A stretch of 64,000 nucleotides of DNA from Citrus sinensis (taxonomy: Eukaryota > Streptophyta > Magnoliopsida > Sapindales > Rutaceae), in NCBI RefSeq assembly GCF_022201045.2, contig NC_068560.1, positions 28,413,501-28,477,500 of the forward strand, written 5' to 3'. Position numbers and translations under genes: made by a program. Each line of letters opens with the position of its first letter. The stretch's first letter is position 1. The notes beneath the pieces are model-generated. The model saw only the letters and a program-made list of their open reading frames with translations. It was not told the DNA's origin and made no database searches. This document shows, in pieces, positions 1-10,244 of the stretch.

Positions 1-437
1 CAAGGACAAAGACAAGGAAAAATTATGGTGAAAGGAGTGGCTAAAGAGGGGCTTTATGAGCTGTTGTGCTTGCCTACTCACCTGAGTGGGAACAAAACTC
101 CTTATGCTGCTGTTTTGTCTTCATCCTTCATGCCTAAGTCAATAAATTGCATCAGCAATCCAGTGTCTATGCTGTCGTTTAATTTAAATAGTGTCAAGTT
201 AGCTAATGTTAGTGTTGAGTCCACTGAAACTGACAGATCAAGCAATGATGCTTTGAGAGACATTGATCTCTGGCATCTCAGACTAGGGCATCCAAATGAG
301 TTTGCTCTGAAAAGAACCTTATTGTCTTGTAATCAGTTCAAATTAAATAAGAATTTTGTTCCTTCATTCTGTTGTGCATGTCAGTATGGAAAACAATCTA
401 AACAAAACTTCAAAAGCACATAAACTAAAACCAACAA
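1..437 (+). mobile_element. Ty1/copia polyprotein fragment (gag-pre-integrase)
   Basis: The frame is open from base 1 and reads a product resembling the gag-pre-integrase part of plant copia polyproteins: an early K-[IVM]-M-x-[KR]-G-x-A-K-x-G-L-Y-E-L stretch, then LWHLRLGHPN (the histidine zinc-finger half) and C-x2-C in FCCACQYGKQSK (the cysteine half). Together these form the HHCC finger that opens the integrase region. The frame meets a TAA at 421-423, inside what would be the FKS-T-T-K-T linker, and all similarity ends near 437 where another repeat starts. The element is cut at the left by the window edge and at the right by an insertion, so it is dead. No LTR is visible for it. Confidence 0.8.
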
Positions 438-713
438 TGTCATGACCCAACCTAGACCTAACAAGATATTGTTCGTTTTGGGCCTTAATAAGGCCTGCAC
501 GGGTTTGTTTCTGGGGCGCCCATACACCCCAAAACGCGTCTTGCCAATTAAGGTGTGGATCACCCCTTATAAACCCAGCATCTCTCCCGTGCTTTGCCGA
601 TGTGGGATTCGCCTAGGGTGTTACATACACCCCCCCTTGGGGACTCAGCGTCCTCGCTGAGGTTTGCCCCACCATCGCTCAAGAGGACACGCAGAGCTGC
701 TCTGATACCAATT
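438..713 (-). mobile_element. LTR/TRIM-like repeat with initiator-Met tRNA primer site
   Basis: Read on the minus strand this is a retroelement end. GCTCTGATACCA at 699-710 is the complement of the plant initiator-Met tRNA primer site TGGTATCAGAGC, and it is three bases from a TG terminus at 714. Bases 438-625 start TGTCATGACC and end GTGTTACA, so they have TG..CA ends, and on the minus strand they carry a TATAAGG box. The GC-rich segment 626-698 with the CAGCGTCCTCGCTGAG palindrome is typical of dispersed short non-autonomous dicot repeats of this sort. It interrupts the copia fragment at 437/438. The 71-codon frame inside it (442-660) has no relative I know and is taken as chance. Confidence 0.5.
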
Positions 714-1639
714 TGTAACACTCCACTATATTATTTACTTAAAAATGCTTAAAAACACGGTTACTCTTAATTTAAATACGAATTTTAAAAGTTTGGCACA
801 ATCCAACAAAAACTTTCTTATAGAAAAGTAAAAGTCATATAGAGATTTCTTAGTTTAAAAAGTTAATTATTACATAAAGCCAAGATACTTAATTTTTGAT
901 TAACACAAAGCTGAGCCCATCATAAAATCCCAAGGTCAGTTATGCCCATATGCACTTCGTCTTGGTTAGGAGTTGGCGCCAGCTTGCCCTACTCATCGTT
1001 ACCTGCAATGTAAGGACTTAATGAGCTAATGCTCAGTAAGATAACACTTTGATGCATGTATAAATTATGATGCATATGAATGACCATTCTTAAAATAAAC
1101 TTAGAAAATACAAGACAACTTTATTTGAGCCCTAGGTGCGTTGCACTACAAGGCTGGCACTTTTACTCTTTAAACATTATCCCTTTGGGCTTCATTAGTT
1201 GAACTTTTGGGCGTTACGTATCGCCGTCCCCAAAAGATGTCTTACAACTTAACTTTGAGGGCTTGCCCTCTTTAGAACTTTGCCACCTGGTAGTACAACC
1301 ACCTATTTTTCATAAATTCATTTTCTAAAACATTTTCTTCATAATGTAGTCCATGATATGCATGCATCCAATGCAACTTATAACCTTGATGCATAACAAA
1401 ATCAACATACAACATTATTTAAAGACAAGAGTCTTTAGTATAGGCGGCATAGCCGACCATAGCATAATTAAGCATAAATATCACATATTAGGCGGCAGAG
1501 CCGAACCTTTTTGATAAAATCTTTGATTTTATCACAGATTTTGATATAACCTTTTTGATAAAAACTCCCTTTTTCCTTCATTTTATCACAGATTTTATCA
1601 CATAATTAGTATAAGGAAATAAAGTTGCACCTTAGCTAT
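714..1639 (-). mobile_element. Long LTR-like sequence next to the primer site
   Basis: The sequence begins TGTAACACTCC directly beside the minus-strand primer site at 699-710, as the end of a 5' LTR would. It contains phrases seen in dispersed plant Ty3-type LTRs, such as the AATGAGCTAATGCTCAGTAAG region near 1018-1040 and GC-rich islets (GGCGGCATAGCCGA, repeated as GGCGGCAGAGCCGA near 1443-1505). The outer end is not clear; I stop it at the SINE-like unit. No coding potential is present. Assignment to a superfamily is inference. Confidence 0.4.
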
Positions 1640-1780
1640 CAGCTTAAGCTTGTTGGTTGAGATGGTGCAACTATGAGGGACTAATGCTCATGAGAGAAGG
1701 AGGTCTCAGGTTCGATACCTAGTAAAGGACTCTGAGTATGTAGTGAAGTGGGAGTGGCTTTCATTGGCCAGCTTAAGCTT
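1640..1780 (+). mobile_element. SINE-like element with tRNA-type internal promoter
   Basis: Bases 1709-1719 read GGTTCGATACC, close to the RNA polymerase III B box (GGTTCGANTCC). An A-box-like TGGTTGAGATGG lies about 55 bases upstream (near 1654-1665). The unit is bracketed by an exact 12-base direct repeat, CAGCTTAAGCTT, at 1640-1651 and 1769-1780, which would fit a target-site duplication. A second A-box-like stretch (TAGCCCAATGG) follows at 1782-1792. A poly(A) or oligo(T) tail is not obvious, so the exact class is uncertain. Confidence 0.45.
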
Positions 1781-1792
1781 TTAGCCCAATGG

Positions 1793-2926
1793 TAAGCGCT
1801 TGATCCTAACAATCACAGCCAGTGCAATGGTTCTATCAAATGAAATGTTTCTATCCAAAATCGATTTCTTTTTTATTGATTGGAATTAATCGATTTGGAA
1901 TTGCGGATTTTTAATAGATATAATAGAATACCCTAAGTATATTGATAATATTCTAAAATTAATGTTGAGTTAGCGCGTGGCTTCAGACGTCATTGTCATG
2001 AACTTGGTCAATCTAGCAAATATAACATAACCCGTGGTATCTCTGCTGTCTTGGTCAATCTTTTGTGACTTCATCAATAGATATAACATGTAGCCACGCC
2101 ACAATTTTTAATTTCAATTGGATTGCTTAGAAGTCTATTAAAGATTATAATGTCACCTAATTAAGAATAATATCTATTATTCTATTTTAATATAATATTT
2201 AATTAAACTATTGTCATTATTGTATTTAGTCATGGCTCATATGTGGATCCACTAATTGTTTCGCACCGTTGATTGATTGAGGGACGGTCAAGATTTGATT
2301 AAATATTGAAATTGGTATGCTATCTCACTAAAGTTGACTTCTAAAATTGCATTCTCAATTATTCAGATTTAAAAAACAAGAATGATAATATGTTAGTTAC
2401 TATTAGTCTATTTTGCGTTTGAAATAGTGTGCTTCTTCTTAAAGCTACAAATCTTATTTACATTACGTAGTCAAAGACTTCTTGAAATAAATTATTTATG
2501 CTATTAATTCAGTTAGTTAAGGATATACTTTAAATGATATGACATTTAATCGACCAACGATATATCATATATCGATTTAATATTAAGATATCTAAACATA
2601 ATGAGACGACAATAACAATACTCAACGTATAATTTATTTTTAATACAATTTCTTTTATAAATATTGATACAATAATATTGTATCAATGTCATGTCACTTG
2701 GTTTACTTTATTTACTTATTACTTAACTATTTTAGTACTCATACGTCACTCATAAACTCGTATATATTTTGTATGCATCGAATTATTGAGAATAAAATTC
2801 ATAGAGTTCAGCTCTTGTGCATGAACTTAGGATTTCTCTATTAAGTTTACTTGGGTATGATTATATTTTTGTTCTAGTTTATGACCTCTTTTCAATTTTT
2901 TCGACATATATGATTTTCATTAAAAT
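1793..2926. other. AT-rich gene-free stretch
   Basis: The sequence is AT-rich with no convincing coding frame, no homopolymer tail and no clear terminal repeats. The 60-codon frame at 2817-2999 is hydrophobic low-complexity sequence and looks like chance. Confidence 0.6.
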
Positions 2927-3734
2927 CTCAAAAGGTTTAAATAAAATCTCACATTTTAATATTTTACAAAAATGTGTTTTAAATATTTTAATTTTTTGAC
3001 ATAATTCTATCAATGAACTTTCTTTTAAATTTGTAATTTCACGTAGGCATTGATAAGTGACATAATTTTAAAATATTTCAATGACTTAACTAATGTGAAT
3101 ATGTCTTTAAAAAGTCAATGATAAAATTCTATCAAACAAAATTTACTATTTTAATTATCTTAAATTGCCAAGTTTGCCACCTCATCATATTAACAAGGCA
3201 TGCTCAACCAATAAGAATTTGCCATCTAAAATATTCAGTGGGTCTTTTGAAATTCTTGGCTCGAGTTTGAGCCTGAGTGTTTCATATTGGACTCAGCCTA
3301 AGCTCGGTAAAAAAACCCAACAAGTGCTCAAAAAATAAAAGAATATATATATATTTTATTTTAATTTGAAATACGCTTTTAACATTTGTTTAACCTATTC
3401 AGCACATATATTTAAAGTTTTAATTAACTTTCAATACGTAATCTAATAAGAAAGATTATAAATTAAAAATTTATAAAATATAATGAAAAAGGTTTAAAAA
3501 AATTAAAGTATAAATCTGAGGTTTTACAATTAAAATATCAAATAGTGACATAATGGGCGCCCAAAAAGTGCGCCAAATCAAAATAATTCAAAATTCTTCT
3601 CTTCAATCCCCTTTTTATTTTATTTGCCGCTGAAATAAAATTAACACAAAAACATTCTGAAATTGAAAGCTTGGAACGAATCTCACGCCTCTCGCCTTCT
3701 CTTTCTCGCATTTCGCCTTCCTCTTTGGCTCTTC

Positions 3735-3776
<42 letters not shown>

Positions 3777-3906
3777 GTGACGTAAAAAATTTATTTTTCT
3801 TGATCTAGTCCTCAGAAATAAGCCGTTTACTTTACTTTGTTCTTTGTTTATTATAAATTTAATCACGCTTTCTACATTATAATTTACGGTCTCTGTTTAC
3901 TTTTAT
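2927..3906 (+). repeat. Segmental duplication, copy 1
   Basis: About 980 bases from AAAAGGTTTAAATAAAATC to the TTTACTTTTAT end near 3906 reappear in the same orientation at about 4296-5283 with scattered substitutions and small indels, so the offset is about 1.37 kb. The right half looks like a leader of a real plant gene: pyrimidine-rich sequence, a (TC)n tract and a GC-rich patch. Copy 1 lies outside, and copy 2 inside, the inverted-repeat element at 4101-6436. Conserved minus-strand frames of 83 and 85 codons exist in the two copies but have no ATG. Confidence 0.8.
3736..3773 (+). repeat. (TC)n microsatellite in duplication copy 1
   Basis: An uninterrupted TC dinucleotide run of 38 bases. 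The matching run in the second copy is longer, so this tract has changed since the duplication. Confidence 0.95.
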
Positions 3907-4295
3907 AATTTACGGTCTCTGTTCATTAAAATTTATTTTTACGCTTTCTACACTAATAGATAGTTGAAAATTAATATAGAAAATTAATATAGATTAGTTG
4001 ATTGGTTGCTTTCTAATCCAACAAAATTAATATAGAAAGAAATAAATGACGACCGATAAATATTCCAACGTTATGTATTGCGCCGAAGATTAATCTCCCT
4101 ACTACAAAACTGAATTTCTTTGACAGAATGCTTTTTCACGTGGTCATGTATGTGTCAAAGTTTTGTGACAAATATATTATTTTGCTGATGTGGCAAACAC
4201 AATCGTTTCAAAACCTTAGAGGCCTTTCTATAAGAGAATAGTTGCAAAATTCTGTCACAAATAGTAAGTTAAGTGATTTTCGACAAAATACTATC

Positions 4296-5106
4296 AAAAG
4301 GTTTAAGTAAAATCTCACTTTTTAATATTTTACAAAAATGTGTTTTAAATATTTTAATTTTGTTTGACATAATTTTATCAATGAACTTTCTTTTTAAATT
4401 TGTAATTCCACGTAGGCATTGGAAAATGACATAATTTTAAAAGATTTCAATGACTTAACTGATGTGAATATGTCTTTAAAAAGTCAATGATAAAATTCTA
4501 TCAAACAAAATTTACTATTTTAATTATCTTAGATTGCCAAGTTTGCCACCTCATCATATTAAGAAGGCATGCTCAACCAATAAGAATTTGCCATCTAAAA
4601 TGTTCGGTGGGTCTTTCGAAAATCTTGGCTCGAGTTTGAGATTGAGTGTTTCAAGTTGGACTCAGCCTAGCTCAGTGAAAAAATCCCAATAAGTGCTAAA
4701 AAAAAAAGAGAATATATATTTTATTTTAAATTGAAATACACATTTAATATTTGTTTAACCTATCCAGAACATATATTTAAAGTTTTAAATTTTAATTAAC
4801 TTTCAATACGTAATCTAATAAGAAAGCTTATAAATTATAAATTTATAAAATATAATGAAAAAGGTTTAAAAAAATTAAAGTATAAACCTGAGGTTTTACA
4901 ATTAAAATATCAAATAGTGGCAGAATGGGCGCCCAAAAAGTGCGCCAAATCAAAATAATTCAAAATTCTTCTCTTCAATCCCCTTTTTATTTTATGTGCC
5001 GCTGAAATAAAATTAACACAAAAACATTCTGAAATTGAAAGCTTGGAACGAATCTCACGCCTCTCGCCTTCTCTTTCTCGCATTTCGCCTTCCTCTTTGG
5101 CTCTTC

Positions 5107-5154
<48 letters not shown>

Positions 5155-5283
5155 GTGACGTAAAAAATTTATTTTTCTTGATCTAGTCCTCAGAAATAAG
5201 CCGTTTACTTTACTTTGTTCTTTGTTTATTATAAATTTAATCACGCTTTCTACATTATAATTTACGGTCTCTGTTTACTTTTA
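4296..5283 (+). repeat. Segmental duplication, copy 2
   Basis: Direct-orientation copy of 2927-3906. It lies wholly within the inverted-repeat element at 4101-6436, which makes this a candidate for cargo carried by the transposon. See copy 1 for content. Confidence 0.8.
5109..5151 (+). repeat. (CT)n microsatellite in duplication copy 2
   Basis: A CT dinucleotide run of 43 bases, five bases longer than its partner at 3736-3773. Confidence 0.95.
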
Positions 5284-6608
5284 TTAAAAATTATGATATT
5301 TATGAATAATAATATTGGCTTGTTTGCATAATTGTCTTCGATATTGACTGTGTTTACAAGATTTTTTTGGTTGCAATCTTTCTTATTGAGATTGTTTAAT
5401 TAGTCGCGATTGCAATTTTTACAAGATTTAATGAATGTTAAAATTTAAATAACAATTTAAAATTTGTACACCAGGTGTTTGTTATAATGCCATGTGTTAT
5501 TTTCAATAGATTTTTTTTTTAACATGTAGTATAGCCTTGACAATGTTTTATAACATTCATTAAATCTAATTCTCATGATGAAATTAGAATAGGTTAATTG
5601 GCCTAAACCTAAATACTATGTAATATTTACTTTTAAAAGACCTATGGCATTAGATTCAACTTGCTAAGATATTGGAGAAGTGTTGATGCAATTTTCTGTG
5701 ATGCCTGCGGATTCAACTTGCTAAGATTTTGGTTATGCCTTCAGGTTCAAGCATTGTTGCTGATTATGTGAGCTGTTGAGATTTTAGTATTGAGCATGTC
5801 TTTAGATTCAATTTGAGCAAATGTAATTGTTCCTTTTAAAGCGATGTAATTGGCTTCGGGAGAGGATTGTAATCTCCAATGATTTATGGTTCTCGCAAAA
5901 AGAAATTTTCTTTACGTTAACCTGTGACAAAATGTATGTAATTTTTTATGATATCAGCAAATATTTAATAACAGAATAGTTGAAATATTTTTAAATTGCA
6001 TTGTGGTTTTTAAAAATATTTAATGGATAAAAATGATTTTATAATCGTAAGGGAACTACAAAAATAAGGGTTATTGGTAATTGAAAAGAACAAATTAATT
6101 ATTTTAAGATTAATAATAATAATAATAATAATATTACCTAAATTTTTGACATAAATTAAGCTCAAAAAAAATTAATCAGCATAAAATGTCATGTAAGCAT
6201 AAAACTTATTTGCCATCTCAAATGCCATGTTTGCAAATTGAGATGCCATGTCATTTGCCACGTCAGATTCCATGTAAATAAAGAATTGTAACACAATTCC
6301 TTGACAGAAATATTTTGTCATTAATTGTTTAATTTTCTGTCGCTACATTCTTACAAGGACTTTTTGGACGGAATAAATTATGTCAATGACATGATCTGTG
6401 ACAAAATTATTCTGTCAAAAAACCCAATTTTGTAGCGGTTCCAAATAACAATTTAGTTTCTTTCCTTCTAGTTTTGTCAATAATTGATTCTGTTCATGGT
6501 TAAAATAAATTCTTTACTTCTCTAAAATTGTGCATAATTTCCCCACTTATAAAATTGTTAAGATATTTATGCCTTTTTTTTTTTTCTTTGAGGACTGAAA
6601 GTCATTAA

Positions 6609-7949
6609 TTATTTGGTTGGAAAATTGGACAGGAATAGAAAAATAAAAGGAGAAACAAATGGAATAATTAGAGAGAGGAATGAGATTCTATTTATTGTTT
6701 TGTTATAAGTACAAGTACCGGAAATCAAACATGAGAAAATAAATTGAGTGTTTTTTTTTTTTTTTGTTAACATATAAATACGTATTTTTGGTATTTGATA
6801 TTTAATAGAAAATTCTGATGGCCTAACTTCGTAGCTGAAGTTGGGATGATCCTTCCATCCCGAATTGTATGTTTGTGCATAAGGATCATACCTCCTCTGA
6901 GGCATGCCTGGAAATCCTCCAACTGTATTGGCTTGTTCAACGGGTTCTTCTTGAAGTGTAGGACACATATCAGTTGAATGACCTATATTGTAACAAATGC
7001 CACAAGTCTTCACCTGTTGCACATTACCTACAACAAACTTTTCCACAAGAGAAGTAAGTTTATCTAAACGTTGTTCAACAGAAGAAATATTTACCTCATT
7101 CACCTTTCTTGAAGTGAGATCTTGCCTGCTGCCAAATTGTTGTGTGTTGGCAGCCATATTTGATATCAGCTCCCTTGCTTGAGTAGGGGTCTTGTTCACC
7201 AACACGCCTCCACTAGCAGCATCTATCATACTCCTATCCATCAATGATAGTCCTTCGTAAAAATATTGAATAAGAAGTTGATCAGAAATCTGATGCTGAG
7301 GACAGCTGGCACACAATTGTTTGAATCGCTCCCAATACTCATACAAAGTCTCCCCAGGAAGTTGTCTGATCCCACAAATATCTTTTCTGATGTTAACAGC
7401 TCTTGAAGCAGGAAAGTACTTCTCGAGGAACTGCTTCTTCAAACCATTCCACATTGTAATTGATCCAGGAGGTAAGTAGTACAACCAGTCTTTAGCTAGT
7501 CCATCTAAAGAGAAAGGAAAAGCACGCAGCTTAATCTGCTCTTCAGTCACGCCTTGTGGTCTCATACTTGAACATACAACATGAAACTCTTTAAGATGTT
7601 TATGAGGATCTTCACCTGCAAAACCATGAAACTTGGGTAATAAATGAATAAGACCAGACTTTAATTCAAAATTTACCTCCAAGTCTACATATTGAATGCA
7701 GAGTGGTTGTTGATTCAAGTCTGGTTCAGCTAACTCTCTAAGAGTTCTTTCTACAGGTGCAGGTCTATCCATCACTTGTTCTTTTGAATCGCTAGATGAT
7801 TCAACTAAATCAGGCACTGTATCTGTTTCAGAAAGCAAAGGCGACGAGGATCGTTGCTTAGCTCGCTTCGTCTGCTGTCTCAGCTGGCAAGCTGTCTTCT
7901 CAATTTCAGGATCAAACGAAAGTGTACCTGTACGAGAAGAACGAACCAT
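6609..7949 (-). CDS. Ty3/gypsy gag (Athila-like), 3'-truncated
   Basis: Frame of 446 codons starting at an ATG 43 bases inside the tRNA-Asp primer site. Residues about 95-250 carry the plant retrotransposon gag core (LLPKFHGFAGEDPHKHLKEF, then LRAFPFSLDGLAKDWLYYLP and the EKYFPASR and YEYWERFKQL blocks). A CCHC zinc knuckle lies at C316, C319, H324 and C329 with the correct C-x2-C-x4-H-x4-C spacing. After about residue 380 (a DPY...YN.GW.DHPNFS motif usual in Athila-type gags) similarity stops, and the last ~60 residues are AT-rich read-through. Protease, reverse transcriptase and integrase are missing, so the element is not autonomous. The protein would coat element RNA in the cell. Confidence 0.85.
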   Translation of the reverse strand: MVRSSRTGTLSFDPEIEKTACQLRQQTKRAKQRSSSPLLSETDTVPDLVESSSDSKEQVMDRPAPVERTLRELAEPDLNQQPLCIQYVDLEVNFELKSGLIHLLPKFHGFAGEDPHKHLKEFHVVCSSMRPQGVTEEQIKLRAFPFSLDGLAKDWLYYLPPGSITMWNGLKKQFLEKYFPASRAVNIRKDICGIRQLPGETLYEYWERFKQLCASCPQHQISDQLLIQYFYEGLSLMDRSMIDAASGGVLVNKTPTQARELISNMAANTQQFGSRQDLTSRKVNEVNISSVEQRLDKLTSLVEKFVVGNVQQVKTCGICYNIGHSTDMCPTLQEEPVEQANTVGGFPGMPQRRYDPYAQTYNSGWKDHPNFSYEVRPSEFSIKYQIPKIRIYMLTKKKKNTQFIFSCLISGTCTYNKTINRISFLSLIIPFVSPFIFLFLSNFPTK

Positions 7950-7991
7950 ACACCAAGTAAAACGTAAAAAGGATTAAATAAACGACACCAA

Positions 7992-8009
7992 TCCCCGGCA
8001 ACGGCGCCA
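7992..8009 (-). other. tRNA-Asp primer-binding site
   Basis: On the minus strand this reads TGGCGCCGTTGCCGGGGA, the classical primer site complementary to the 3' end of plant tRNA-Asp. It is used by Athila/Tat and related Ty3/gypsy elements. It sits five bases from the LTR edge and is followed by the gag start at 7949. Confidence 0.9.
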
Positions 8010-8014
8010 AAATT

Positions 8015-9194
8015 TGATGGGTGTCGAAGCCAACAAAAATAAATTCCTACTCTAAATAAATTGTGTATAGTGATTGAGCAGGGTCGTGTCCACAGAGATC
8101 GGTAATTATTTAAATCCTTTTGAAATGTAAAACGTAAAATGGGGGAATTGTTGACAATAATAAAAATCAAATTAAAAATAACAAGAATGCAAATTAAAGT
8201 TGTAATTCAAATTAGAGAAAGCTCTGATTGAAGGAATTAACTCAGCTTGATTCGACTACTGATCATTGATTCAAATATAGATTATTATTACTCATGAATA
8301 GACCGGTTATAGCTACTGAGACCCTCTAATAGCCAATCTCTCCTTAACTAGTCGATAACCAAGGTACGACCGTTGGTTATTTCCCTAATCAATAGACAAC
8401 CCTAGATACGATCATAGAATTTAATCAATTGACAGCCTGAAAAACCAGAGAGACCCAAATCCTAATCAACACATATGATGATTCATTTAAATTAGATTGT
8501 TTATTCTCACAACACAACTCTCTGCTATGTTATTTGTCACAAATATTAAATTCTTCATACGATGAATCCTTTAATTGACAATAGATTAAGTTGATAATTA
8601 AATAGTGGCCAATTACCTAATTAACAAACATAATCATGAAAATAATTCAGAGAATAAACAAATACCCAAAAAGTAATAAAACAATTAAAGCACAAGAAAG
8701 ATCTCACAGTAGTGATGAATCAAAGCATCATTAACCTTCAACCAGAAAAATGGGTTTAGTTCCTCATAGAGAGAAGAGAAAAATTAGATCTAGGGTTTCT
8801 TTTTCTCCAATCCAAAAATCCCCCTTTTTCACAATTGATTCCTCCCTTAAATACTCTCTCTCTCTTCTCCTCTAGAATTCTATTTAAAATAAAATACTAA
8901 TATCTGAAATATTAAATTCGTAATTACAAAAATAACCAAAAATACAAAACAAGTTAAACTAAAAACTGCAGGTTCGCAGTTGACAGCACACGCCCACGCC
9001 TTATCAACAAAGTTCTTCTGACTCTCTAAATTTCTCCAAGAGAACAATCCTCCTTAAACATCATCTTTTAGCTCAATTTTATCACCAATCAATAGAATTG
9101 CACCTACAAAAGTAAAACATTATTATTAATTGCAAAACATCGATATTAAGGGAAGTAAACAATGCAAAACTAGTGCATAAATTACACTCTAACA
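8015..9194 (-). mobile_element. 5' LTR of the Ty3/gypsy element
   Basis: On the minus strand the LTR runs from TGTTAGAGTGTAATTTATGC (ending at 9194) to the ...CACCCATCA terminus at 8015, giving canonical TG..CA ends and about 1,180 bases. It abuts the tRNA-Asp primer site and gag in the right order. No second LTR is present in the window, consistent with loss of the 3' part of the element beyond about 6,815. Insertion age cannot be judged without the partner LTR. Confidence 0.8.
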
Positions 9195-10244
9195 GGGTAA
9201 TTATTTATTTTGTTTTGAATAAAAATTTTGCTATCGAACAAACTAATAACTGAACTTGACTTATTTTTATATAAATTTTATGTTATGATCATTGTAGGTT
9301 TGTTATTTTTAAATTATGACCTCATGTAAAATCAAAATTTTTAATTTCACTATTTTTTATAGAGTTTGGTTATGATAATTAAATAATGTGATAAACACAT
9401 ACAAGGCAAAAAAATTTACGTGGTTCGACATATTAATTAATATGCCTACATCCACGGGTAGTAATACCGATAATCCACTATGTAATGAAAAATTGTACAA
9501 ATAGTAATAAGCTCTCAGATGCAAATAAAACGAAAAGAAACACCAATCTTAACACTCTAAACCAATCAACCCCCAGAAGAGCTCTTTCTGTCATGTGCTT
9601 TTCCTTATTCATTCTCTTTACAAACACGAGGCTCACAAAAAACAAAACAAAACAAAACAAACAAATTGCTGAATACTGAAAACATACATAGCAGATTAAA
9701 AAAGCACGCGCCGCGCCCGTCCCCCAATTCCTTCTCTGCTACGCCATTTACGTAATTCCTTTTTTGGCTGAAAATATTGTTTTCCCCAACAAAACAAATT
9801 AATCAGTTAGACAAATATATCTAATTATAATGGTTTGGTGACGTAATTATATCTAATCATAATTTTATATATATAAAAATATAAATAACTGGACATGCAT
9901 CATCAAATTAATGAAGAAGAGTAGAGAGCAAATGAGAAGGAAAGCATATGCAATTACTAACCAGAGTTAATTTCATCTCATGCACTCTCACGTCTGTCTG
10001 TTTTCGATCCGCTCTTAATTAATATTTTGTTAATTAATTGGCTGAAAATAAAAAGTTTCTTTAATATTTCATTAAGCAGAGAGCAAAGGAATTGACGACA
10101 CACTTATAATAATTAATTTCTAAATTGGATTAAAAAAAACAACAACTAATTAGTTTTTTTAAGTAACATAGGAGATCTAGAAAGAAAGAAGTTACCCGTG
10201 GCCGGGGGTGATTGTAATTGACTAATTGCAGCCGCGCGCTTTCA
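9195..10244. other. Intergenic region between gypsy LTR and NLR gene
   Basis: AT-rich and without a coding frame. Bases about 9404-9470 hold a TTTACGTGGTTCGACAT ... GCCTACATCCACGGG phrase that I know as a recurrent dicot repeat, probably an LTR-element remnant. A (CAAAA)n-like run lies near 9637-9662. The right part should include the 3' untranslated region of the minus-strand immune receptor gene. Confidence 0.5.

Larger units (their letters stand above)
4101..6436. mobile_element. Non-autonomous DNA transposon with imperfect TIRs (CACTA-like?)
   Basis: The left end (ACTACAAAACTGAATTTCTT...GACAGAATG) is matched by the reverse complement of the right end at 6390-6436 (GCTACAAAATTGGGTTTTTT...GACAGAATA), with the similarity running on to TCAC and ATCATG some 45 bases in. 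CTACAAAA at the tip and repeated TGTGACAAA / TCTGTCA subterminal words recall CACTA elements, but a clean 3-base target duplication is not visible, so the class is open. It carries no transposase frame. It contains duplication copy 2 (4296-5283), AT-rich filler and a short (TAA)n run near 6110-6133. Confidence 0.6.

Noticed and set aside
442..660. 72-codon frame in the LTR-like repeat
   Set aside because: It lies in a dispersed non-coding repeat with primer site and palindromes; the peptide has no recognisable domain.
438..713. Possible retrozyme (hammerhead ribozyme retroelement), since these also use the initiator-Met primer site
   Set aside because: I could not find the CUGAUGA and GAAA core blocks of a hammerhead on either strand.
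3615..3866. 83-codon minus-strand frame rich in Arg-Glu, and its sister at 4987-5244
   Set aside because: The frames open at GTG, have no ATG, consist largely of a translated (TC)n microsatellite and match no domain I know. Kept only as a low-interest finding.
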